Notes under the pieces: generated by a model | Seen by the model: only the letters and a program-made list of their open reading frames with translations | What the model was told of the DNA's origin: nothing | Database searches by the model: none | Part shown: positions 30,021 through 40,300 of the stretch, piece by piece | How positions within the stretch are numbered: the stretch's first letter is position 1 | How the letters are laid out: every line of letters starts with the position of its first letter | DNA from: Rhytidiadelphus loreus | Taxonomy: Eukaryota > Streptophyta > Bryopsida > Hypnales > Hylocomiaceae | NCBI GenBank assembly: GCA_947034895.1 | Contig: OX344764.1 | Span: forward strand, 17,732,001 to 17,796,000 | Direction: 5' to 3' | Length of the DNA stretch: 64,000 nucleotides | Program-made: the position numbers and the translations under genes

Positions 30021-30839
30021 TACTTCTTAGGGTTGTTGTCTTTTGTTACATCTTCACTCTTGCTTCTTGTTTTTTTCTTCTTGCATCTTAATTCTTTTCT
30101 TCTTCTTTCTTCTTTCTTACTTTTTGTTCTCTCTTTTTGTTTCTTGTTTCTTTTTGTTCCTTCTTAAGTCTTTTTTGTTGTTTCTTGTTACCTCTTAGTA
30201 GTTGCTCCTTATTGTTTCTTGTGCATCTTAACTTGTATTTATTGTTATCTTTTAGCACTTGTTGCCTTTTTTCTTCTTATTCCTTGCAACACCATTGTTT
30301 TTCTTCTTACCCTAAATTTGTATTACATATTTTCTATTGTTGTAAACTTTTGAAGATTGAGCTTTGTTGTATGTTCATTAAAAATTAACCTCCTATTTCT
30401 TTAATTGTATATGCAGGCAACAAAATTGGAACAAAGTCGTTGGAGGCTACTTGCAACTCACTTCATATTATTGTAAGAAGTATAGTCTCTATTGACTTGT
30501 GTAAATAATTCATTGTGATATACATATTTTGTATTTGAGACTAATAAATTATAAATGTCATTGAAAGGAGTCACATTTCTTCTTATATATTCCCTCTTCA
30601 ATATAATTGTTCTTGTATATCTTTAAAATCATATGTATTTGTTTTTAACTACATGAAATTTTTTATTCAATTGTTAAATCATTTTAATGTATGATTGCAA
30701 ATATGCTTAGGTATCCTACAACCATTGTATGATTTGTTCAATTCATAGTTCAAAATACATATCAATAAAAAAATGACTACTTGGAGTCACAAAATGATTA
30801 TAATAATTTCCAAAAAATGACTAGGTGCTTTCAATATGA

Positions 30840-31110
30840 TTGAAAAATATGACTGAGAAGAGTCGTTTTACAAATCATCAAAAAATATGACTCACCGCAA
30901 TTATATTCCACATGACTGCAAAATATGACTCACCGCAATCATATTCCACGTCATCAAAAAATATGACTCACCGCAGTCATATTCCATAATAACAAAAAAT
31001 ATGACTCACTAGTCATATTCCACGTCATCAAAAAATATGACTGAACGCAGTCATATTCCACATCATCAAAAAATATGACTGAACGCAGTCATATTCCACG
31101 TAAGATTTTT
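30840..31110. repeat. Array of short palindromes in the CACTA subterminal region
   Basis: At least six units of about 38-40 bases contain AATATGACT, a short GC-richer centre (CACCGC or GAACGC) and AGTCATATT, so each unit is itself an inverted repeat. TGACTGCAAAATATGACTG words also occur near the left end (about 29340-29362). In CACTA elements subterminal repeats bind the element-encoded DNA-binding protein, so this is probably its binding platform. Confidence 0.85.
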
Positions 31111-33154
31111 TCATTTACCCGGGCAGCTCAAAAAAAAGTCAAAAAAGTCAAAATATACGCCTTGTTGGCATACTATGGCTAATTATGGGTATTTATATCC
31201 CTCAACTTATATGACTGCCAATATGACCGATGTCTGAAGCAACTGCTTCTAAACGACTGCAGTCAGTCATATTCTGAGTCATCTACAGTGATTTCTGCAC
31301 GAGTCATATTTTTTGATTTTACGACTCACTGCAGTCATTTTTTGCAGTCATAAAACACTGCTTTTGTTGTAGTGATGTGTTGAAACATGCCTTGCAATTG
31401 TATAGGGTGAAGTCAACTAAAAATACTGAATTCCAGTACTTTCATGTTTGGAAAATTGTGCCCGGGAAATTGTGAAAAACGTGCCACGGTGGAGTGTTGG
31501 TAGTACACATGAGAAAAAAATTCTCCTATTATGAAGAGGAAGCAAGTACCCCACAATTCAGACTCTACTTTCTTTGGACCAGGTAGTAGCAGCGATGCTA
31601 AACTTGCAATGTCAACTCCGAGTAGAGCACGTCCACAGGGCTCTAAGAATGCAAAGGAAGACCGTCGACTAGCTGATGTAAAGGAAGGTGCTGCGTTTGC
31701 TCAGGCAATTGCAACAACGGCTATGGCTGTAGCTACGTTGAGAAAAAGCTAGATCTTGGAGGATACTAACTTGTTACTCGTCATGACGCACTCTAAGAAT
31801 GAGAACACTTCGGATTGCACAACCCGTTACTTTCAACTACGACAAAAGGACGAGTTAGAAAAATTTGAATGTCAATTGACTGAGGCTTGGAGCAAGAAAG
31901 CAAGAGAGCAACAAACTCCTCCACCAATCCCAGTTGAAACCGTTGAAGTGCTGCAACAGAGAATGGTGGAGGCTATACGTAGTCCCAAACGCAAGCATGG
32001 GGTGCATGTTTCATCTGTTGAATTAGAGGACCATGAAGCTTCTGAGGGCTTTAGAGGTAGTGATGGCGATGTAGCTGTTGCGTTTGTAGACGAGGAGGGG
32101 TGTAATGAATTAGGCGTTGAAAGTGGAGGATTTGTTGACACTCCATAGGGAAGCTACGACAGAGATTATTTACAACGTTGGTAGTGTGGTGCACGAGTTT
32201 ATTCAAAGGACGGTGGCAGCAGTGGTCATGGACTCCATGTTCTCGAAGAAGGTGATCATTTTTCTGACCGTGTCCGTTTAGGAGATTTAACAATGTCTGG
32301 CATATAATTTTCTACAAATAGGTTTGCAAGAACGTGGAGGCTTGCAGTCACAAAGCATTCCTCAGCAACGCCAGACAACATTTCACCCAAGTCATCATGC
32401 CATTGACGTGAGTGTAGCTTGTCAAGTTTTGCAGACTCCTTGTAGAGTTGTAGAGCTTTGTTGGATGATACTAATGGCAGGCAGTTTCATAGATTTGATT
32501 CAATGGGACAAAATGAATCTCTTGAATTCCAAGGTTATAGATGTACGTATGAAGACACTAGTTCTGCACCAGCTTGTTTGGATCTAAATGCATAGGCATA
32601 ATGTCATTTTTGTGTAATCGTTTTATAGATTTAGTAGGAGGTTTATGCTTGAAAAACAATGTATACTCATGATGATTGATTTCCATTCCAATATACTTCT
32701 ATCAATCTTGATTTCCACTCCAATGTTGTGAAACTGAATTGAATTGAATTTTATCTACCTGGATGACGCTCATTCAGAATTGAATTGAATTCAAACCAGT
32801 ACAAATTGAATCAAATCTTATCTACTTAGTTCAAATTCATTCAGCTAATTATCGCTCATTATTTTCATTAATCTGTAATATGCTCAGGCTCATTCAACTA
32901 ATTGCCAGACATGTGACAAATAATTGAAAGAGCTTCAAATGCTGAGCAAGCTCCAAAATTTGGATCAATAGACAGCGTTCAAAGCATGGCTTTTCAAAAA
33001 CAAAGTTTGAATGAGGCGTAAGATGTTTACTTTCAAGATAGTGGTAGAATGACCAAATGTATTTCATAAACATATTACATATAAATGAAAGTTTACATTT
33101 AAGGATGATAAGGCATACTTCTATACATATGATGTATGGTTCACATTTTTAGTT

Positions 33155-34438
33155 CTAAGGTCTTCCTCCTTTGAGTGTCCACAGATGTTCCATTAGGTCA
33201 CCCCGTAAACTGTAGTAAGTGTCCAGATTCTCTATTTGTATAGTCCCCAATATTAAATCTCCATAAGACAAATCTCGACGCAATGGCACTACATCATCAA
33301 GAAGAAATGGAAAATCAAGCCCGGCATCTTCTTTGTCCTCCAAGATCATATTATGTAGAATACAACACGCAAACATAATATCTGCTATACATTTGGGGCT
33401 CCATTGTCGGCATGGATTTTGTACAATGGCGAATCATGCTTGCAATACTCCAAAACACCTTTCAACATCTTTGCGGGCACTTTCTTGTTGTTAAGCAAAG
33501 TGGCGCTACTTCTCATCACTAGGTGCATGAATTGTTTGAACAAAACATGACTATGGGGGATAAATCCCATCTACCAACAAATAATATTGATTGTATTGCA
33601 CACCATTTACTTTGAAAGTCATATCTCGAGCTTCGCCACTAAGCATGTTCTAGAGGAGAGGGCTTCAATCGAGCACGTTCAGGTCGTTGTTTGTACCCGG
33701 CAAACCGAAGAATGCATACCAAATATGTAGCCCTTTGTCAACAATGGCTTCAAGTATAATGGATTGGGTACCATCCTTGTTCCCATAATCACCCTACCAC
33801 GCCACTGGGCAATTCTTCCATACATAGTGCATGCAGTCAATTGATGCAAACATACTTGGCCAACCACGATCAGTATTCTTAGCTAGCTGCTTTTTAATAT
33901 TAACTTATATAGGCTACTTTAAGTATTGTTCACCAAACTCATCACAAACGACAACACAAAACCTCTTCATGGCCTCCATAGCTGTTGATTATGCTACCCT
34001 ACAGTACTCATTTGTGGCATCTGCTATGATACCATAAGCAAACATTCGAATTGTGGTAGTGCACTTTTGAATTGATGAGAGGCCTAATTTTCCTACCGCA
34101 TCATACTTCTGCAAGAAATATGTATCTCGTGCACATACCCTAGCCATAATGAATAGGAAAAGTGGCCTCTGCATTTGGAAGCGTCAACGAAAATGCGAAG
34201 GTCCATAAACCGGCATCTCCGAAAAATAATCAGAGTACATCTTGTCATGTCCCTCTTATCTCTCTCTATCTAAATTTTCAAGATATCCAAGCCTTGACCC
34301 TCTAGCTCGTACCACTAGCTTAGGCTCAGAATCATCACGAACCTGGTCCAAAAAACCATTGAAGATGATGTCCTCCATTTTGTCATCTTCATGTATCTCG
34401 GTATCTCCTGCAAATTTACTGCAACTCTCGCTCTCCAC
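33155..34438 (-). pseudogene. PIF/Harbinger DDE transposase (plant transposon protein), broken
   Basis: Read from 34438 to 33155 the fragments follow the order of the plant PIF/Harbinger nuclease. There is an acidic N-terminus (34438-34256); RPLFLFIMARVCARDTYF and LSSIQKCTTTIRMFAYGI with ADATNEYCR (34174-33989); then MFASIDCMHYVWKNCPVAW at about 33862-33806, containing the first catalytic Asp. A TAG stop follows immediately. Next come a shifted GYIFGMHSS block (near 33720) and, at the C-terminus, IMFACCILHNMILEDKEDAG (33376-33300). Stops and frame changes separate the pieces, so no active enzyme is encoded. It faces ORF1, as is common in these elements. Confidence 0.85.
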
Positions 34439-34910
34439 GCCTCCATAATTATGCTACAACTTTTAAACTAGCTTCAGCCCTACAAATATTACCTTCTCAA
34501 ACTCCCTCACTCTTGTACACAACTTGGAAAGCACTCTAAAAATTAGAAGTTGAACTCTCTCCTTGCACAACGAAGCAGCTACAGGAACTCCACATTTGCT
34601 CAAACCTTGAACTCGCAACGAAACAACCTACCTGACAAAAGCAGATCCTTTATGACTGGCAGCTCACTTTCTTAGAGAACGTGCATGGCGAGTTTCCATC
34701 CTGTCCCAGTGTAGGGCACCCTTCTAAAGGGCAAGCCAGCTGCAAGAGCCAACCATGCCATACCCCGCAGGATCCTCGCTTGGCGCCCCTATTTCAAGAG
34801 GCTGCCGTGGCAATGCTCTAACACCATGCATGAGTTGACTTCTCTGATTTGTGAGCAACTACTTGTAGAAGTAAATGCCATAATTTACAAAGTCAAAGCT
34901 CATAATCTTG

Positions 34911-36760
34911 TTAACCCCTAAAGGTTCTTAATTATGTTGTCACCAGAAATGCTCCAAAACTATCATTTCTAGTACAAGTATCAAATTTTAGAAAATAAAC
35001 ATTTTTGGACACATGTAACCATAGGATCTTGTAGTATGTTGGTTTGAAAAGATGTGGAAAAAAATTCAGAAATTTGCACCTTGTAGATTGCAAGATATTA
35101 GCATTTGAAGTGACAAAAATCCTTTTTTGGGCCCTAAGAAAAACTGGGCAGCTGTATTTTGCAAGGTCACATTTGTATGAAAAAATGTCCATGTTGTTGG
35201 TGCTTCTTTGGATTCATTCTTCAATACAAGTTAGCTACATGCTTGAAAAAATTCAGATCATTTGGAATTGTACAACATATAGGAAAAAAATAGTAAGTAG
35301 AAAGAAGTAGAGAATGATTCAAAATACAAAATTGTTGAGAATTTAGTTATGGAATTGAAAAATGCCAATCCCAATGGTTGTAATGTTGTAATAAACAATC
35401 TACATTCTATGATTTTATTTTTTTCAAAATTGAGTAAGATAAAGGACTTCAAAGTTTATTTTAGAATAGAGAATCCATAATTGCTAGCAAACTAAAACTC
35501 CTCATAACTTTCATATGATGAAATTTTGAAATAAAAATGAAATGATTCAAAGCTTTTCATGTATATATAAATCTAGAAAACCAATTTCAAATTTTTATTT
35601 TCTTTAAAAGTGATTTTTAAAAGAATTTTTTTGATTTGCCCAAGCCGCCCACAAATCAATGAAAATTACATTTCATACAATAACTTTTTAACTCCTTAAG
35701 TTAAAAGTTTTGAAAATTTTGGACCTTAACTCTTTTAGTTCCTTGATTATGTTTTCACCAAAACTGCCATTTCTAGTACAAGTACTAACTTGTAGAAATA
35801 AAACATTTTTGAACACAAATAACCATAGGGTCTTGTAGTATGCTAGTTTGAGAAGACGTGGAAAGAATTTCAGAAATTTTCACCGCGTGGATTGCAAGAT
35901 ATAAGCATTCAAATTCACTGAAATTGTTTTTCAAGCCCTGCGAAAAACAAGGCAGCTGCGTTTGACAAGCTCACTTTTCTATGAAAAAATGTTCAAAATG
36001 GTGGTGCTTCTTTGGATTCTTTTTCCTAGACAAATTGGCTACATGCCTAAAAATTTTCACATCATTTGGAATTGTGCAACATATAGGAAAAAAAATAGTA
36101 AGTAGAAAGAAGTAGAGAATGATTCAAAATTCAAAATTAGTTATGGAATTGAAAAACGCCAATCCCAATGGTTGAAATGTTGTAATAAACAATCTACATC
36201 CTATGATTTTATTTTTTTCAAAAAATATTGAAAATTGAGTAAGATAAAGGACTTCAAAGTTTATTTTAGAATAGGGGATCCATAATTGCCCACAAATAAA
36301 AACTCCTCATAACTTTTGACTCATTGATCAAAATAAAATGATTCAAAGCTTTCCACGTATATATAACTCTAGAATACCAATCTCAAACTTTTGTTTCTAA
36401 AAAAAGTGATTTTTTTTCTAATCTACTTGGACTAACTAGCTAGGGAAAAAAGTAATATATTAGGCCATATCTTTTGACTCATATTTCCAAATGTCATGAA
36501 ATTTAGTGCATGTGAAAGATATTCCTCATCTCCACCTATAAAAATTCCAACCTAAAATATGCAAATCTCCAATGACAGGTACCTACCCAAAATTTCTATG
36601 TTGCCAAAAAATGCATGTTCATCCTTTATGGGTTAAAGCTACTCCTTGGGCACATGTTGTGCGAAAATTACAAAGAAAAAATAAAAATTCCATTAGTAGT
36701 GAGCTGCTCCAAATCGCTATGTTGACAAAAAAAAACACAATTTGATCCTTTAGGGGTTAA
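34911..36760. repeat. Repeat block: direct duplication with 0.8 kb period
   Basis: Two diverged copies, roughly 34911-35640 and 35690-36420, share long colinear text including CATATAGGAAAAAAA, GTAAGTAGAAAGAAGTAGAG and AATCTACAT. The spacing of a common landmark (35273 and 36077) is 804 bases. A third copy lies inverted at about 50040-50800. The block begins TTAACCCCTAAAGG (34911) and ends with the inverse motif TCCTTTAGGGGTTAA (36746-36760), with another at 36621-36636. It is non-coding and starts 90 bases from the Harbinger terminus. Confidence 0.8.
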
Positions 36761-37347
36761 TCTGCTAATGATTTTCCAAGTTTTTGTTTTCCAATATAAG
36801 AGGTCTGATGCTTGTACAGTTACTCTGTTCACCGCTGAGTAAAAATCTCCTACTTTCTTCATCAAAATTTAGCCAATTTCTTGGTCTTCCTTCCCATCAG
36901 CAATGGATCAGGACACCACCAAGGGGCTAACACAGAATAACTACCGCTTGATGTATTTTTTTTTATTACAAAAAAAATATATTAGTCTTCAAAGTATATT
37001 TCACATGGCAAAAAAGATCCGATACTAGAATCGGAGTGGGAACTTCCTAATGTGAGATGTGGCTGTGGAATGGAAAGCTCAAACCACCATCATTCCTCCT
37101 GCCTATGTAATTTCCAATAAAGCCTTTGAGAATATCACTCCCATTAAGGTCATCGTGAATAAATAGTCCATTGGAGATAATTACATTACCAATGTAACAT
37201 GGACATAGGTAACTAAGTACTATCCTGATAAGGCCTCTACAATATCTGGGCCTCTGAATGAATGGCAGACTACATCAAATCCAAGGCATTGTGATAAGCC
37301 AAGAGCTTGTGCAAAATAAGTTCTGAAAACTTCAGTGCACTTGGTAC

Positions 37348-40300
37348 TTACGCTGCAGCTTTTGCAGCATCTGGCACATTAGCACCTTCTTGGGCAAGTG
37401 CTTGATATACAGCTGAAAAATCTTGGTCACCCAAACCCATGCCTCGGGCTTTCTTGTACACCTGCATCAAACGCAAGCATGCAGTCAGCAAACGACTTTT
37501 GTGGATAGATAAGGGATGTGCTCCCAGAATCGTTGCGTGAAATGTACACAAACACTCTTTTCAAGTGGTGATTCTGGGTGCACATACCTTCATGCTCGAG
37601 ATCATGGGGGTCAAGAGCATTAGCGGACATGATGCTAAGCCATTCTACTCAATAAAAAATGTCCAAATCTGTATTTTTCGTTGATCCAAGGGCTCAGAAT
37701 GAGAATGCCTGGATTATAATCCTAATTTGACTGGCCAACAAGTCGACGGAGTTGTTTTTAGCATTAGATTTGGCATTTACGATCCCCAAACGATCAGATC
37801 CGTTTAATGTCACAGCATAGGCACCTAGAATGCACGTGATACAATGGACTCTTACAACATTGTGACAATCATTACCTGTAAAAGTAACACCAAATAAGTT
37901 TTGGGGGTACCAGAATCAAGAAAGAGGAACTTGTCAAACCCCTTAGTATGACATTTATGCGAAACGTCTTGCGACAAAAAAAAGTGAGATAGTGAGTGGA
38001 CAGAGTGAATTTTGAATTTAGTAAATCTATTCCCTAAGGTTTGCTGAGAGAACAAAGGAAGTGATATTAGAGAAGGTGATATTAAAAAGTTTTGGGAGTA
38101 ACATGAGGCAGAGAGAATGATGAGTAGGTTTTTCACCTCATTGGCTGCAGCAGCAACAGGCATTGACTGAGCTGCTTCATCGCCCAATGCCAGAGCGAGC
38201 CGCATATCCTTCTGTTGATGTTTCAGAGGAAATGCTGTTGGGAACTTCCCGTCAATCATAGATGGTCCCTTCAACTTGAACATTGGATTTCCTGTTGCCC
38301 CTAGCTCCTGCATTCACATAGAAAGACAGGACCATCGCACTTGTCAGAACACTCCATTTCATACTCAAAACTCTTATATCTTACCATTTTTTCATTATGA
38401 CAGGTCTGAAAGTGTGATAAATGTGCTGCAGTCAGTGATAATGTGGAAAATGAGCAGGGATGTTCTAGAACGCCATTTTAAATATACACATATGCACGCA
38501 GTCTATACTATTATATCCAAGTATAAATGAATCATATCCTTTAACAATGCTCAAGTTTGTGTCCGAGTTTCTCTAAAGGAGATTAGTTTTAGGCAGCATA
38601 GAGTCTACCCCTCAAAGGGGTATATAATTATTGTGTCACTCTCATTGTCCATAGGATGCTGATACGGAACCCTGAACGAAAAAGGTTTTTAAGGTGCGTC
38701 AACCTCAAAGAAAAGGTCAGAATTATTTCTGTCATTTATTGAGGGTCCTAGTAAAGAATGTTCAGAGACCACGTATCAAAGCAGATTAGAGTCCACAAAG
38801 TTGCATGCAATAAGTTGACTTTGAGAAGAGTGATATTACTTGCCAGTACTTCCAGGAGAGTTTGTTGACTTAACCCTGCCTTGTCTGCCACTGCAAGACC
38901 TTCTGAGAAAGCTGCCATCATGCTGCGATCCAAAGACTACAATCTTAGAATACATTTTCGAAATATATACTGAGATACCTAAAAAGTAGTCAAAATACAA
39001 CAATTGCCTCTAAAATTACATAAATAGTTTCCACAAAAATCTAGTGAATGCAAGGTCAACGAATGTGGTTTTGAAAAGCACCTGCCCATTATCATGTTGA
39101 CGACCAATTTCATTTTGGCACCACCACCTACATCATTCAGGTAGAACGATTTCTTCCCCATTGCGTCGAAGGCTGGGCTCACCCTTTCAAAGAGAGACTG
39201 CAAGACACGAGAGGGAAATGATCACAAGGCCCAACGAGTGATTTGCAACTCGAGGATTGACTCATAACATTCTTGAAAATCAGATCCTCACACCTGGGGT
39301 CCACCTACTATTTCAGGGAGAATCAAGGTATCCAAGATTCAATAATCTTACGACACTTTCTTTTTTTGATGGACTTCTACCACTAAGATGAATTCACATT
39401 TGAAAGCAAACTTCCTGGCTCATGATTCATAAAGTCATTATGATTCAAGAGTTGCAATCTTAAAACACATGTCTAGGGGCCAAATGACTATTGACATTAC
39501 TAGTTCTCACATCATTTTACCAATCTATTTATCTTTAGTGCTAAAATGGAAAGTGAGCAAACTCGACACTACTCAAGTTGTTAGCAACCAGCTTTCTGAA
39601 GTTCAAGGTTAATACGTTGATATATGGTTACAGATCCTTAGAACCAACTGGCATAAAGTGGATGTTCTGTGCACCTTACTGCCAGCAGCGAGGATAATTA
39701 GGGTGGCCATCTCTGCGGGTTGTTTGCTACCGGATACTGGAGCTTCCAAAAAATCTCCACCTTTGGCTGCAATAGCCTGTAAAGAGGACACACAAATCAA
39801 CTTCGTTTCAAAAAAATCACAGGCAATTCTCAATATAGGCGAGGCCGAGAACCTGTAACCCCTAAAGGATCGAGGATTCATGATCTCAAAATGATCAATT
39901 TGATCGATGATAAAGTATAATTCAGATGAGGCAAAAATCTCATATCACTAGAACCAGTCAAGAACATTACATGTGTTGGTCAAAAAATAAATGAAATCCT
40001 ACAAAGATAAAGTCCCCATAATACTTGATCAAAACTGGAAAAAAACATGAGATCCACTTTGGGCTTCTTGGTCCTTTGAAGATTAGACACACACATGTTC
40101 ATGTTGAAACAAACTCAGCGACTTTTAAGAGAGCATCAGATAATATGAGAACATAGCATCAGATAATTTTGCCAGGATCTTTGGAAAAGCAGCAAATGTA
40201 GAGGAGAAAATGAAAAACCCAGACCTCGGCAATTTTCAGTGATGTCGCCGAATCAACTGTGGACATGTCCACATATCCTTTGCCAGGAGTGATCCCTTCC

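Larger units (their letters stand above)
29239..31374. mobile_element. Non-autonomous CACTA (En/Spm-type) element, 2.1 kb
   Basis: The left end CACTACAACAACGGTAGTG, continuing TTTTATGACTGCAAAA, is matched inverted at the right end, which finishes TTTTGTTGTAGTG at 31374. About 31 of 35 end positions agree. The flanking ATG (29236-29238 and 31375-31377) is the 3-base target duplication typical of CACTA elements. No transposase frame is present. The interior has telomere-like TTTTAGGGTTTTGAAACCCT units (29570-29780), 43-base tandem units (29839-30020) and, near the right end, an array of short palindromes. It lies in the ORF1 of the Harbinger element and is the younger insertion. Confidence 0.92.
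28758..32148 (+). pseudogene. Harbinger ORF1-like SANT/Myb (NAM-associated) protein, broken
   Basis: ORF1 proteins of plant PIF/Harbinger elements bind DNA and assist the transposase. An acceptor-like GATGTAG precedes 28758. The frame then shows repeated GRGSTTGGRVLED-type units, an in-frame TAG near 28957, and a SANT-like domain at about 29025-29200 (VYWERIFHHYNEHRPF, then LKSKWELMRYVVSKFIGV). After the CACTA insertion (29239-31374) the frame resumes with LKHALQLY and FQYFHVWKIV, then an acidic/Ala-rich tail with RPQGSKNAKEDRR at 31531-31752, an in-frame TAG at 31750-31752, and LLLVMTHSKNENTSD with a coiled-coil-like Glu/Lys region up to 32148. The domain order matches NAM-associated ORF1 proteins. 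It cannot make a full-length product. Confidence 0.75.
24729..34818. mobile_element. PIF/Harbinger DNA transposon, about 10.1 kb, decayed, with nested CACTA insertion
   Basis: The left terminus GAGCATCGCCATGGCAAC (24729) and the right terminus, reverse complement GAGCATTGCCACGGCAGC (34818 inward), are inverted repeats with three mismatches in 18. Both are flanked by TAA (24726-24728 and 34819-34821), the TWA-type target duplication typical of the PIF/Harbinger superfamily. Inside are the two proteins expected of the superfamily, facing each other: a SANT/Myb-type ORF1 on plus and a DDE transposase on minus, both with stops or frameshifts. Without the CACTA insertion the element would be about 7.95 kb. 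The region 26200-28700 has no coding content I can name. Confidence 0.85.
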
